47,687 nucleotides of DNA from Gammaproteobacteria bacterium (lineage in GTDB: Bacteria > Pseudomonadota > Gammaproteobacteria > Pseudomonadales > Azotimanducaceae), in contig JAFIFJ010000135.1 of NCBI GenBank assembly GCA_020832085.1, positions 1 through 47,687 on the forward strand, in the 5' to 3' direction. Shown here one piece after another: positions 24,162 to 32,640 of the stretch. The notes beneath the pieces are model-generated. The model ran no database searches and was not told where the DNA came from. It saw nothing but the letters and a program-made list of their open reading frames with translations. The position numbers were made by a program, and so were the translations under genes. Every line of letters begins with the position of its first letter. Position 1 is the first letter of the stretch.

Positions 24162-26729
24162 TCAGAACTGAGCCCGCAGGGTGACGCCGTAGGTGCGGGG
24201 GGCTTCGATGAACACGCCGCGGGCAGCATTGTCAAAGGCGCCGACACCCCGCAGCGGTATATTGAAGGTGACATTCTTGGTCTGCTTGTCGGTGATGTTC
24301 TGTCCCCACAGTTCGGCAGTCCAGCGACCCGTCGCCTCACCGATGCCGAGGCGCAGGTTGATCTTGGCATTGCTGCCCTGGAGGTCGTCAGCCACGGGGT
24401 TTCTGGACGTGGGGTCGATGGGCTGGGTGCTGGTGCGGCGCTTGGATTCCCAGCGCAGGTTGCCGTTGATGAACCAGTTCAGGTTGGTATTGGCAATGGG
24501 CTGTTCCCAGGCAGCACCGAACACGCCGGTCCAGTCCGCCGCATTGGTAAGGCGGTCGCCACAGAGTGACGTCACCTGAGCGGGCGCATCCGCCGGTGCG
24601 CAATTGCTGGGATAGCTCGCGTCCTGGTAGGTGACGGATACGCTGAGGTCGAGCTGATCGAGGGGTGCCGCAGTCAGCTCCACTTCCACACCTTTACTCT
24701 CGGCCTTGGGCACGTTGAAGGTCACGAACTGGACACCGGTGAACTCCAGAACCTGGAAGTCTTCCAGATCCTGGTAGAACAGGGCCGTATTCACCCGCAG
24801 CCGACGGTCGAAGAGATCCGTCTTCAGCCCCAGCTCCCAGGAGTCGATGGTTTCCGAATCGAATCGGGGATCGGCGCCACCCGATGCCGCGGTGGCGTCC
24901 AGGTTGAAGCCGCCGGCCTTGAAGCCATGGGTGAAGCTGGCATAGCCGGTGGTGACGTCATTGAAGGCATAGACGCCCTTGATGGTCCAGATCAGCTCGG
25001 TATCCTTGAACGTGTCGTCGAAGGTTGCCGGCAGCACCGGGATGCCGGTGTCGGCAGGGGCGGCAAACGGGAAGCACATGAAGCCAGCGCCGACGGCTCC
25101 AATGGGTCCCGCCACGCCGGCGAGAGGCGTACCTGCCACAGCCGCGTTCAGCGCGCCGGCATTCGCCAGAGTGTTGAGGCAGGCCGGGTTCTGGGCCGTC
25201 GCCTGGGTGAACTTGCCGTCTTTTTTCTCGTCCACCCAGCGCAAACCCACCACCAGGTCGAGCTGATCCGTGATCTGGAAGGTGTTGTGGGTGAAGACCG
25301 ACCAAGCCCGGGAGTCCTGCTGGAAGCGGTTCTGGGCAAAGGAGCCTGCGGAATCGACACCACCGGCGAACACCAGGGCCGGATTGTCGGAGGCCAGCAC
25401 GTCGCCGAAGGTGCCACCGGTAGCCAGCGGGATCGGTGCCAGGAGCGGCAGGAACTGACCGAATGCCGGCAGCGTCGTGCCGAGCCAGGCGGAGGCGCTG
25501 GTGTAGCGGGTGAAGTCCGTGCCGAGACCGAGGCCCTGGCCCTCGACGATCTTCTCGTCCATGAAGAAGCCGCCGATCATCCACTGCAGACGACCGGTTT
25601 CGCCGGAGAAGCGCAGCTCGTGGGTGGTGGTGCGGATGTCGTCGAAGGTCTTCTGACCGCCAGCCACTTCGGGGCGGACGGAGAACACGTCGAGCCCCAC
25701 GAAATCGGAGTGCTGCACCGAGTCGGCGCTGAAATCGCGCCAGGAACCGATGTAGGTCATGTCGAAGTTGTCGAAGCTGCGGTTGTACTCCAGGGAGATG
25801 CCCCACTGCTCGAAGGGGTTCTCGAACTGCTGGGCGTTGGATTGCCGACGCTTGAGCGCGTCGGGTCCCTGCACCGGCGCCCCGCCATCTGCGGGCAGTC
25901 CGGCGATCGCGAATGCATTCGGATTGAACAGCCCTGCAGGGACGGTGATCGGGGCATCACAGCACTGCTCGTCCGCATCGGAGTAGTCGGCAATGATCCT
26001 GAGGTCACTGCGGTCATCGATGGCCCAGAGTATTTGGCCACGCAGCGAAACCCGGTCCCTGTCCATGCTTTCGGCGCCGGTGGTGCTGTCCACGAAGCCG
26101 TTCTGTTTGCGGACGGCAACGGAGCCGCGGGCCGCGAGCCGGTCCTGGATCAGCGGCACACTGCCTCCAGCCTGGGCATTCCAGGCGCTGAAGTTGCCGG
26201 CGCCGACATTGACCCAGGCCTCGGATTCGTTGAGGTCGGGTCGTTTGGTGCGAACGATGAGGGCTCCGGCGCTGGTGTTGCGGCCGAACAGCGTACCCTG
26301 GGGGCCACGCAGAACCTCCAGCATTTCCACATCCACCAGGTCACCGAGCGCGACACCGGGCCGGCTCAGGTGGACACCGTCGAGGAACACGCCTACTGCA
26401 CTCTCCAGGCCGATGTTGTTGCCGGTGGTGCCAACGCCACGAATCCGGAACACGGAACCCTGGGATTCGGTCTGGGATGAGTTCATGTTAAAACTGGCAC
26501 TGAGCGTAGGCAGGTCGCGCAGATCCTGAACACCGGCGCGCTCGAGCTGCATGCCGCTGAGCGCGGTTACGGCAACGGGAACTTCCTGAATGGATTCTTC
26601 GCGGCGGGTGGCGGTGACGACCACCTCGTCGATCATGCGTCGAGCCTGTTCAGTGGTCTGGGCCTGGGCTTCGTAGGTAAACAACAGAGCGCCGGCCACT
26701 GCAGTGGCCGTCAACCAACAGGTCTTCAT
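24162..26729 (-). CDS. TonB-dependent outer-membrane receptor
   Basis: An 855-residue receptor. The signal peptide (MKTCWLTATAVAGALLF) ends near YEAQAQ. The TonB box DEVVVTATRREESIQEVP starts around residue 34, followed by the plug domain (GVQDLRDLPTLSASFNMNSS, then EMLEVLRGPQGTLFGRNTSA). The 22-strand barrel closes with RTYGVTLRAQF, ending in the expected Phe. The plug wording is that of receptors for hydrophobic compounds and non-siderophore substrates common in lipid degraders, but the ligand is unknown. GGGGAG precedes the ATG at 26729; longer starts overlap the operator-like repeats upstream. Confidence 0.92.
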   Translation of the reverse strand: MKTCWLTATAVAGALLFTYEAQAQTTEQARRMIDEVVVTATRREESIQEVPVAVTALSGMQLERAGVQDLRDLPTLSASFNMNSSQTESQGSVFRIRGVGTTGNNIGLESAVGVFLDGVHLSRPGVALGDLVDVEMLEVLRGPQGTLFGRNTSAGALIVRTKRPDLNESEAWVNVGAGNFSAWNAQAGGSVPLIQDRLAARGSVAVRKQNGFVDSTTGAESMDRDRVSLRGQILWAIDDRSDLRIIADYSDADEQCCDAPITVPAGLFNPNAFAIAGLPADGGAPVQGPDALKRRQSNAQQFENPFEQWGISLEYNRSFDNFDMTYIGSWRDFSADSVQHSDFVGLDVFSVRPEVAGGQKTFDDIRTTTHELRFSGETGRLQWMIGGFFMDEKIVEGQGLGLGTDFTRYTSASAWLGTTLPAFGQFLPLLAPIPLATGGTFGDVLASDNPALVFAGGVDSAGSFAQNRFQQDSRAWSVFTHNTFQITDQLDLVVGLRWVDEKKDGKFTQATAQNPACLNTLANAGALNAAVAGTPLAGVAGPIGAVGAGFMCFPFAAPADTGIPVLPATFDDTFKDTELIWTIKGVYAFNDVTTGYASFTHGFKAGGFNLDATAASGGADPRFDSETIDSWELGLKTDLFDRRLRVNTALFYQDLEDFQVLEFTGVQFVTFNVPKAESKGVEVELTAAPLDQLDLSVSVTYQDASYPSNCAPADAPAQVTSLCGDRLTNAADWTGVFGAAWEQPIANTNLNWFINGNLRWESKRRTSTQPIDPTSRNPVADDLQGSNAKINLRLGIGEATGRWTAELWGQNITDKQTKNVTFNIPLRGVGAFDNAARGVFIEAPRTYGVTLRAQF

Positions 26730-26817
26730 CCTTGTACTCCCCTGAGTCATGTGGGCTCGTTGCTGAGCCTCTGCGACGGATTGGGTTCGAATGCCGTTTG
26801 CCGTCACGACAACCCGA

Positions 26818-26855
26818 CGCCGCACTGTGACAAGCTGCAACGCCGCAGTGACAAG
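26818..26855. promoter_or_regulatory. operator-like direct repeat upstream of the TonB receptor
   Basis: CGCCGCACTGTGACAAG and CGCCGCAGTGACAAG share CGCCGCA and GTGACAAG. The GTGACAAG cores start at 26827 and 26848, exactly 21 bp apart, which is two helical turns. They lie about 90-125 bp upstream of the receptor start. A regulator binding site is an inference. Confidence 0.4.
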
Positions 26856-26944
26856 TGGAAACGGTTGCCCGATGGCTGTCAAGGGTTTGGGAAGTGCCCT
26901 TTTCAAGCACGCTCATTATTTGCGGCGTGGGCCGTCATCTTCCG

Positions 26945-27418
26945 TCAGTAGGGCTGGCGGTCCAAGGCGGCGAGCCAGTGCTCGAATTCCTTGCCGGCGC
27001 GGGGCAGTTCGAGATGCACAATGGGGATCTCTTGCGAGGTGGTGGCGGTCTCGAAAGCCTGCCAGAGGCGATCGTCGTCGAACCCGGCAGCGGCGGCCTG
27101 CTGCCGCGTGCTCGCGTAGACGACGCCATCGAGGCGCGCCCACCAGGCGGCTGCCATGCACATGGGGCAGGGTTCGCAGGAGCTGTAGAGCAGAAGACCG
27201 TCGAGGCGGAAGTCGCCGCGGTTCTGGCAGGCCTGACGGATGGCGGTGATCTCGGCGTGGGCGGTGGGATCGTTGCAGCGGGTGACGCCGTTGCAGCCCT
27301 CAGCGACGATCCGGCCTTCAGCATCAGCGATGACTGCACCGAAGGGACCACCGCCCTCCGCCACGTTCTTGCAGGCGAGTTCCACGCTGCGTTGCAGCAG
27401 GTCATTCGGTTTGAGCAT
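26945..27418 (-). CDS. guanine-deaminase-like nucleoside/base deaminase
   Basis: A 157-residue cytidine-deaminase-fold enzyme. Zinc and catalytic residues are His54 and Glu56 in PTAHAEITAIR and Cys84 and Cys87 in SSCEPCPMCMAAAWWAR. The stretch after the PCPMC motif and the later AAAAGFDDDRLW closely follow bacterial guanine deaminase (GuaD), which turns guanine into xanthine and ammonia; a related base deaminase is possible. It overlaps the end of the CinA-like/nucleotidyltransferase gene by 17 bp and is the last gene of that operon. Confidence 0.87.
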   Translation of the reverse strand: MLKPNDLLQRSVELACKNVAEGGGPFGAVIADAEGRIVAEGCNGVTRCNDPTAHAEITAIRQACQNRGDFRLDGLLLYSSCEPCPMCMAAAWWARLDGVVYASTRQQAAAAGFDDDRLWQAFETATTSQEIPIVHLELPRAGKEFEHWLAALDRQPY

Positions 27419-28565
27419 TGAGGGTCTTCCTGAGTCGCAGTTCCGAGGATGACATGTCGCGACGGAAGCGCTGCTCGGGGACCCCGCTCGACAGCGCCTC
27501 GAGCCGCTGCGGCCAGGGCAGGTCGTCGAGGCCGACGAAGCCCTTGCTGCTGCGGCGGCCGAAGACCAGGAAGCGACATCCAGCAGCCGCGATGCGATCG
27601 ATGGCGCGGTCCCGGGCCTCCGGATCATGGCCGTAGTAGCGTGGATCGGCGATGCGTTCCAGGGTGTCGATGCCGAGCATGAACGTGGCGCCGGGGAACA
27701 GTTCCGCCTTTTCGACGAAGGTGGGCGTCGTCGTCAGCCAGACCCGGTTGGAGGTTGGAAGGTGGGCCAGCCGGTCGCAGATCGCGGCGTAGTTCAGCGG
27801 CGGTTTGTCCACATTGCGGATGCACAGCTCGAACTCCGGCGTCAGCCCCGTGAGTTCGTTGGCAACGCGGACCATGCCGAGATGTCCGTCGTGCACGGGA
27901 TTGAAGGCGCCGGGGAAAATCAGGCGTGGTTGCTGTTTGGCGTCAGGCGCCTGCGGTTCGTGGGCGTCGGTGGCGCGGCGATGGCCGAGGACGAGTTCCT
28001 GCCAGTGGGACGGCGCGTGGCAGCGCAGTTCGGCAAGCGCCTCCCCGGGCAACCAGGCGGGGGCGGGCGCGCCGGCAATGCCCTTGGCCTCGGCCAGGGC
28101 GTTGAGCAGCAGCCGGTCGCAGAGGGCCTCCTCCTCGCTGCGGCTGCGGGCACCAGCTATGAGTTCGACGCTGAAGAGATCGCTGCGATCTGCGGTCTGC
28201 AGGCCCACATGGACCCGGTGACCGCCCTGCTTGGGGCGATCGGTGGCCAGACTCGCGGTGCAGCTGATGCCGAAGGCCGCTGCTGCCGGTTCCAGAGAGC
28301 GGGCACGGTGGAACGCGGCCATGGCCATGGCTCGCGCGGTTTCAGGGGCGCAGGCCTGATCAGGCTTGCCGCCGAGGAAGGATTCCAAGGCGCTCTGGCC
28401 GTAGGGAATGTGCGCTTCGAGCACGGTCCGGGAGGCTCCGGCGCAGCGCAGCAGCAGAGCGAGGGCGCCGCTGCCGCCGCTGGTGAGGACGATGACCCCG
28501 AGGCCATGGGCGTCGTGGATGAGATGGGCGAGAGTGGTATCCGCATCCACAGGCGCTGCCGTCAT
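27402..28565 (-). CDS. CinA-like domain fused to a nucleotidyltransferase domain
   Basis: A 387-residue two-domain protein. Residues 1-160 resemble the CinA C-terminal/NMN-deamidase fold (GVIVLTSGGSGALALLLRCA, then FGISCTASLATDRPKQGGH). The usual ESCTGG catalytic serine position reads LTSGG, so amidase activity is doubtful. Residues 214-387 form a nucleotidyltransferase of the NMN/NaMN adenylyltransferase type, with FPGAFNPVHDGHLG (GxFxPxHxGH) and the second motif DMSSSELRLRK. It may act on a nucleotide cofactor precursor. The start overlaps the esterase stop by four bases. Confidence 0.82.
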   Translation of the reverse strand: MTAAPVDADTTLAHLIHDAHGLGVIVLTSGGSGALALLLRCAGASRTVLEAHIPYGQSALESFLGGKPDQACAPETARAMAMAAFHRARSLEPAAAAFGISCTASLATDRPKQGGHRVHVGLQTADRSDLFSVELIAGARSRSEEEALCDRLLLNALAEAKGIAGAPAPAWLPGEALAELRCHAPSHWQELVLGHRRATDAHEPQAPDAKQQPRLIFPGAFNPVHDGHLGMVRVANELTGLTPEFELCIRNVDKPPLNYAAICDRLAHLPTSNRVWLTTTPTFVEKAELFPGATFMLGIDTLERIADPRYYGHDPEARDRAIDRIAAAGCRFLVFGRRSSKGFVGLDDLPWPQRLEALSSGVPEQRFRRDMSSSELRLRKTLNAQTE

Positions 28566-29485
28566 CGCTCGGACCCGTTGTGGCGCAAGGTGCGTTCCGT
28601 GGTGCGTTGAAGGAAGGCCGTGGCGCGCTGTTCTACGCTGCGGTTGCCGAGAAAGACCCAGAAGTGGCCCCAGTCGACCTCATCGAAGTGGACGCTGGTC
28701 CCGAGCTCTTCAAGCCTGGCCTGCAGGGCCAGGGAATGGCCCACGTCCACGACCCGATCCAGCCGACCGTGATAGAGATACACCGGTGGGCTCTTGGCAT
28801 CCGCCCAGTGAATGGGGGACGCCCGCCGCCAGCCTTCCGGATCTTCGTCCCTGGGTGCTCCCACCAGATTCACCAGCAGGCGGCCGTTGGGGTCGAAACG
28901 CTCGAAGTCGGTGGGGGATCCCCCCGCCACTACAGCCACCGGGCGCTTCGGCTCGCCATCGCTGCGGCCGGCTTCGGCGCGGCCGGCTTCGGCGTGGCCG
29001 GCTTCGGCGCGGCCGGCGTCGGCGCCGAAACCGAGCAGCAGGGCCAGATGGGCTCCGGCGGAATACCCCCAGACGGCCACCCGATCCGGGTCCACGCGGT
29101 CGTGCTCTGCCAGCCAGTTCAGGGCTTGGCGCACGTCCTCGAGCTGGGTGGGATGGCGGTACTCCGGCGCGAAGCGATAGCTGGCGCTGTAGGCGACGAA
29201 GCCGGCGGCGGCCAGCCGGCGGCCGAGATGAGCCATCTGCCCGGGATCACCATTGCGCCAGCCACCGCCGTGAATGAGCAGTACCGCTGGATGGGGGCCC
29301 TGGCCGGCCGGCAGGTAGAGGTCGCCGGTGAGGCGAAGATCGTCCCGCTCGATGAACGGAATGTCTTCCAGGGTCTGGGCACCGTCCGGCAGGGCAGGTC
29401 CCAGCGCACAGCCCGCTGCCAACACGGCGGCGCCGAGTGCTGCCAGCAGGGGTCGAAGCCGGCGCCGCCAGGGCAGAGGCCCCAT
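28562..29485 (-). CDS. lipoprotein alpha/beta-hydrolase (esterase)
   Basis: A 307-residue hormone-sensitive-lipase-like esterase with a lipobox (LAAGC, Cys26). The oxyanion motif LLIHGGGWRNGD is near residue 70 and the nucleophile elbow is GYSAG near 140. The acid is probably in YLYHGRLDRVVDVGH and the histidine in DWGHFWVFLG. Just after the elbow a five-residue AG[RH]AE repeat comes from four 15-bp DNA repeats, probably lengthening a surface loop. It overlaps both operon neighbours by one or four bases. The substrate is unknown. Confidence 0.87.
   Translation of the reverse strand: MGPLPWRRRLRPLLAALGAAVLAAGCALGPALPDGAQTLEDIPFIERDDLRLTGDLYLPAGQGPHPAVLLIHGGGWRNGDPGQMAHLGRRLAAAGFVAYSASYRFAPEYRHPTQLEDVRQALNWLAEHDRVDPDRVAVWGYSAGAHLALLLGFGADAGRAEAGHAEAGRAEAGRSDGEPKRPVAVVAGGSPTDFERFDPNGRLLVNLVGAPRDEDPEGWRRASPIHWADAKSPPVYLYHGRLDRVVDVGHSLALQARLEELGTSVHFDEVDWGHFWVFLGNRSVEQRATAFLQRTTERTLRHNGSER
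28966..29025. repeat. four 15-bp tandem repeats inside the esterase gene
   Basis: Four copies of GGCCGGCTTCGGCGC (two units differ by one base). Because 15 is divisible by three, copy changes keep the frame and only lengthen or shorten the Ala-Gly-Arg-Ala-Glu loop. Confidence 0.93.
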
Positions 29486-30405
29486 CAGGACCCGGCTCCA
29501 GGCTGGCCGTCGTCGAGGAAGGACCGGGCCAGGCTGATGAACTGATCGAGCTGGTCGTGATGGACCCAGTGGCCGGCATCGTCGATGTTCACGGCGCGGG
29601 CATGACTGAACTGCTGGATGCGACCGTCTTCGTTCGGGTCCGAGGCCCAGCTTTCGGTGCCGCGGATGAGCAGGGTCGGACAGGTGATGCGGTTGAACAG
29701 GGTTTCGGTGTCCTTGCGCGGCAGGTGCAGCGGTGAGAAGGCGCGCACGTAGTTGTCGAACTTCCAGCTGTAGGTGCCGTCCTCGTTCTGGTTGCTGCCG
29801 TGGATGGTCAGGTGTCGGGCCTGATCCGCTGACAGATGGGGATTCTCCTCCTGCATACGCTGCAGGGCATCGGCTAGGGTCGGGTACTTGCGCGGAGCGC
29901 GGGACGAGAGCTTGCGCAGGGTGCCCACCCAGTCACGCAGACGTTCCTCCACCGCTTGCTTACGCCGCTTCTCCAGCATGGCCGGACTGGGTCCGAGACC
30001 CTCGATGGCCACCAGCCGGGCCACGTTCTCCGGGTACAGGCCGGCATAGTGCAGGCTGATGTTGCCGCCCAAGGAGTGGGACAGAATGGTGACCGGTGCC
30101 AGCTGCTTCTGGTGGACGAGCTGGGCGATGTCGACGACGAAGTCGAGCAGGCCATAGGTGCCACCGACGGCCCACTGGGAATCGCCGTGGCCGCGCAGAT
30201 CCGGTGCGATGATGTGGTAGTCGTCGCGGAAGGCCTGGGCGACCCAGTCCCAGTTGCGGCAGTGATCGCGCCCGCCGTGGACCATGAGCATGGGCGGAGC
30301 GCCCTCATTGCCCCAGTCGACGTAGTGCAGGCGCAGGCGCTGGGAAAAATAGGTGTGGGAGGTGGGGCCGGGACCGGCGAGCTTCATGCGGGCATCCAAA
30401 TTCAT
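29485..30405 (-). CDS. alpha/beta-hydrolase
   Basis: A 306-residue soluble alpha/beta hydrolase. Motifs: MLMVHGGRDHCRNWD (oxyanion), DLRGHGDSQWAVGGTYGLLD, nucleophile elbow SHSLGGNISLHYAG, acid strand TLLIRGTESWASDPNEDG and histidine in NIDDAGHWVHHDQ. This set resembles epoxide hydrolase and C-C hydrolase relatives, but the reaction is not determined. The ATG at 30405 opens the operon; an ATG at 30387 is possible. The stop overlaps the esterase start (TGATG). A TATACT-like -10 lies at 30432-30437 on the minus strand. Confidence 0.88.
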   Translation of the reverse strand: MNLDARMKLAGPGPTSHTYFSQRLRLHYVDWGNEGAPPMLMVHGGRDHCRNWDWVAQAFRDDYHIIAPDLRGHGDSQWAVGGTYGLLDFVVDIAQLVHQKQLAPVTILSHSLGGNISLHYAGLYPENVARLVAIEGLGPSPAMLEKRRKQAVEERLRDWVGTLRKLSSRAPRKYPTLADALQRMQEENPHLSADQARHLTIHGSNQNEDGTYSWKFDNYVRAFSPLHLPRKDTETLFNRITCPTLLIRGTESWASDPNEDGRIQQFSHARAVNIDDAGHWVHHDQLDQFISLARSFLDDGQPGAGS

Positions 30406-30536
30406 AGGGTCGGTGCGAACGGACAGGCCGACAGTATAGAAGCTGACGCTGCTCCCGCGTAGGGTGCGGCTGCGGTTGCCGCTGCAGGCGAACGGGGCCG
30501 GTGGCATGATCGATGCTGATCCCAGGGGAGGTGAAG

Positions 30537-30917
30537 ATGTACGCGATTGGATTCTGGATACACGTGGCCTGTGTCTATCTGTCGCTGGCAGGATTCGTCC
30601 TGCGCGGGTTCTGGATGCTCACCGATTCCCCCCTCCGGCTGCTGAAACCGGCGAGAATCCTGCCCCATGTGGTGGATACGCTGCTGCTGCTTTCGGCGCT
30701 GATGCTGGCGGTGTTCACGTCCCAGTATCCCTTCACCCATGACTGGCTGACGGCCAAGCTCTTCGCCCTGCTGGCCTATATCGGCCTTGGGCTGGTGGCA
30801 TTCCGCTTCGGGCCGAACAAGGCCGTGCGCAGCGTGGCCTTCGCTGCTGCGCTGCTGGCCTTCATCTACATGCTCGCCGTGGCCTACAGCCGCAACCCCT
30901 GGCCCGTGGGGGGCTGA
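30537..30917 (+). CDS. SirB2-family membrane protein
   Basis: A 126-residue inner-membrane protein with four hydrophobic segments (WIHVACVYLSLAGFVLRGFW, LPHVVDTLLLLSALMLAVF, AKLFALLAYIGLGLVAF, SVAFAAALLAFIYMLAVAYS). This matches the SirB2 family. The name comes from Salmonella invasion regulation, but the biochemical role is unknown. GGGGAGGTGAAG precedes the ATG. It is divergent from the hydrolase operon and followed 35 bp later by thpR. Confidence 0.88.
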   Translation: MYAIGFWIHVACVYLSLAGFVLRGFWMLTDSPLRLLKPARILPHVVDTLLLLSALMLAVFTSQYPFTHDWLTAKLFALLAYIGLGLVAFRFGPNKAVRSVAFAAALLAFIYMLAVAYSRNPWPVGG

Positions 30918-30952
30918 GGCAGCATTTCGAGCACTGCGGGCGCAGCGTCCTC

Positions 30953-31501
30953 GTGGCAAGGGTCTTCTTCGCGCTGCTGCCCGATGCGCCTTCTTCGGCG
31001 CGTTTGCTGCGGCTGCAGGAGCAGTATCTGTCTGGAACCGGGCCATGGCGGCTGCTTCCTGTGGAGTCGTTGCACCTGACTCTGGCCTTCATCGGTGAGC
31101 GCGACGACGACTGGATTGAGGCGTTGGTTGAGGCCGCGGCAGCGATCTCACTGGCTGCCATGACGCAGCCGAGCAGTGGCTGGCTCTGGCTGCCGAGCGT
31201 GGAACGACCGCGGGTGCTGGCCCTCGGGGTGACCGCTGACGACGTGCTGCGGGGGCTGGCAGATCAGGTCTGGCAGTTGCTGGATGAGGTGGACTGGGAG
31301 CGGCCGGGACGGCCGCTGCTGCCCCATGTCAGTCTGGCCAGGATGGGATCAGGCCGTGCGCTTCCGGCGCTGGCGGCAGCGCCTGTTGTCGAACTCGGCT
31401 GGGCAAGGCTCGGGCTCTTTGCCAGTCACCTCACGGGGGCGGGTCCGCAGTATCAGGAGCTGTGGTCGGTGGCGTCCGGGCAGTCTTCAGGGCAGACCTG
31501 A
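30953..31501 (+). CDS. thpR: RNA 2',3'-cyclic phosphodiesterase
   Basis: A 182-residue 2H-phosphoesterase of the ThpR/LigT family, which opens 2',3'-cyclic phosphate ends of RNA. The two signature tetrads are HLTL (ESLHLTLAFIGE, about 39-50) and HVSL (LLPHVSLARMG). It begins with the family start ARVFFALLPD from a GTG at 30953. Its last 49 bp overlap the convergent CDF transporter gene. Confidence 0.9.
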   Translation: MARVFFALLPDAPSSARLLRLQEQYLSGTGPWRLLPVESLHLTLAFIGERDDDWIEALVEAAAAISLAAMTQPSSGWLWLPSVERPRVLALGVTADDVLRGLADQVWQLLDEVDWERPGRPLLPHVSLARMGSGRALPALAAAPVVELGWARLGLFASHLTGAGPQYQELWSVASGQSSGQT

Positions 31502-32355
31502 ACCGTCGTGTGGGCGAGGTCGAAGCGCTCCTGCAGCAGGCGCTTGACGGCGGGCAGCAGGGCGCCGTGGTCAGTGCCTTCGGTGACGCGGATGTGCATC
31601 GTGGCCAGATGGTGCCCGGAACTCAGGGACCAGACGTGGACGTGATGGACATCGCGGACGCCGGGAATGCTCTCCCTCAAGGCATCTCCGAGACGCACCG
31701 GGTCGATCTCACTGGGCGTTCCCTCCAGCAGAATGTGGCCGGCCTGCCGCAACAGACCGATGGCGCTGCGCAGGACCAGGGCCGCCACCAGCAGGGACAG
31801 CAGCGGATCGATGGGCATCCAGGCGGTGAGCAGGATGACGACGCCGGCAATGATCGTGGCCAGGGAACTCAGCAGATCGCCGAGCACGTGCAGCATGGCG
31901 CCGCGGACGTTGATGTGGTCGGAGCTGCCGTGCAGAAGCCGAAAGGCTATGACGTTCACCGCGGCACCCAGGCAGCCGACGACGATCATGGGCAGAGGCA
32001 GAACCGGCTGGGGGGCATTGAGGCGGGCCACGGCTTCGATGACGATGAACACGACGATGGCCACCATGGCCAGCCCGTTGAAGGCTCCGGCCAGGACTTC
32101 GAAACGCGCGTAGCCGAAACTGCGGGCGGCGTCGGCCGTCCGTCTGGCCACCAGGAAGCCGAGCCAGGCCAGCGCCAGCGCGGCGCTGTCAGTGAGGGTG
32201 TGGGCGGCATCGGCGAGCAGGGCCAGGGAGCCGGAGATGAGGGCTCCGACGACTTCTACGATCATGAAGCTGAAGACCAGCAGCAGCGTCCAGCCCAGCG
32301 CGCGCTGACCGTCGGCGGAGGTGTTGTGGTCATGGTGGTGGTGTCCGTGTGCCAT
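31453..32355 (-). CDS. cation diffusion facilitator (zinc/cadmium exporter)
   Basis: A 300-residue CDF transporter of the CzcD/ZitB type. A histidine-rich N-terminus (AHGHHHHDHN) is followed by six helices. The transport site is visible as LLADAAHTLTDSAALALAW in helix 2 and LHVLGDLLSSLATII in helix 5 (HxxxD pairs expected for zinc). The cytosolic domain ends HTTVQVCPEDC. It exports divalent metals using the proton gradient. A hexanucleotide array begins 127 bp upstream of its start. Confidence 0.92.
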   Translation of the reverse strand: MAHGHHHHDHNTSADGQRALGWTLLLVFSFMIVEVVGALISGSLALLADAAHTLTDSAALALAWLGFLVARRTADAARSFGYARFEVLAGAFNGLAMVAIVVFIVIEAVARLNAPQPVLPLPMIVVGCLGAAVNVIAFRLLHGSSDHINVRGAMLHVLGDLLSSLATIIAGVVILLTAWMPIDPLLSLLVAALVLRSAIGLLRQAGHILLEGTPSEIDPVRLGDALRESIPGVRDVHHVHVWSLSSGHHLATMHIRVTEGTDHGALLPAVKRLLQERFDLAHTTVQVCPEDCPDATDHSS

Positions 32356-32481
32356 GGCGGGAGCATAGCTGTCATGGGGGAAAGGGGGTATTCCGACGGC
32401 CCTGGGAGTGAGGAGAGGGGGGGCGATTCGGGATCGGTATCGGGTTTCGGGATCGGGTTTCGGGATCGGTATCAGGTTTCC

Positions 32482-32637
32482 GATAGCGATAGCGATAGCG
32501 ATAGCGATAGCGATACCGATACCGATACCGATACCGATACCGACAGCGATACCGATAGCGATCCCGATAGCGATCCCGATAGCGATCCCGATAGCGATCC
32601 CGATAGCGATCCCGATAGCGATCCCGACCCCGACCGC
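32482..32637. repeat. hexanucleotide array, GATAGC/GATACC/GATCCC type
   Basis: Twenty-six contiguous hexamers: five GATAGC, five GATACC, a GACAGC and a GATACC, six GATAGC-GATCCC pairs, then GACCCC and GACCGC. It stops three bases before the photolyase-fusion stop codon on the minus strand. Just left of it (about 32428-32480) are opposite-strand hexamers such as GGTATCGGG, so the region can fold back on itself. It is the same family as the array at 12834-12929. Confidence 0.95.
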
Positions 32638-32640
32638 CGG

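Noticed and set aside
24927..26480. 517-codon open frame on the plus strand opposite the TonB receptor
   Set aside because: The receptor frame has a signal peptide, TonB box and terminal Phe. The opposite frame shows no family and is a GC-rich shadow.
32482..32637. CRISPR array
   Set aside because: The units are 6-bp tandem repeats with no unique spacers and no cas genes are nearby.
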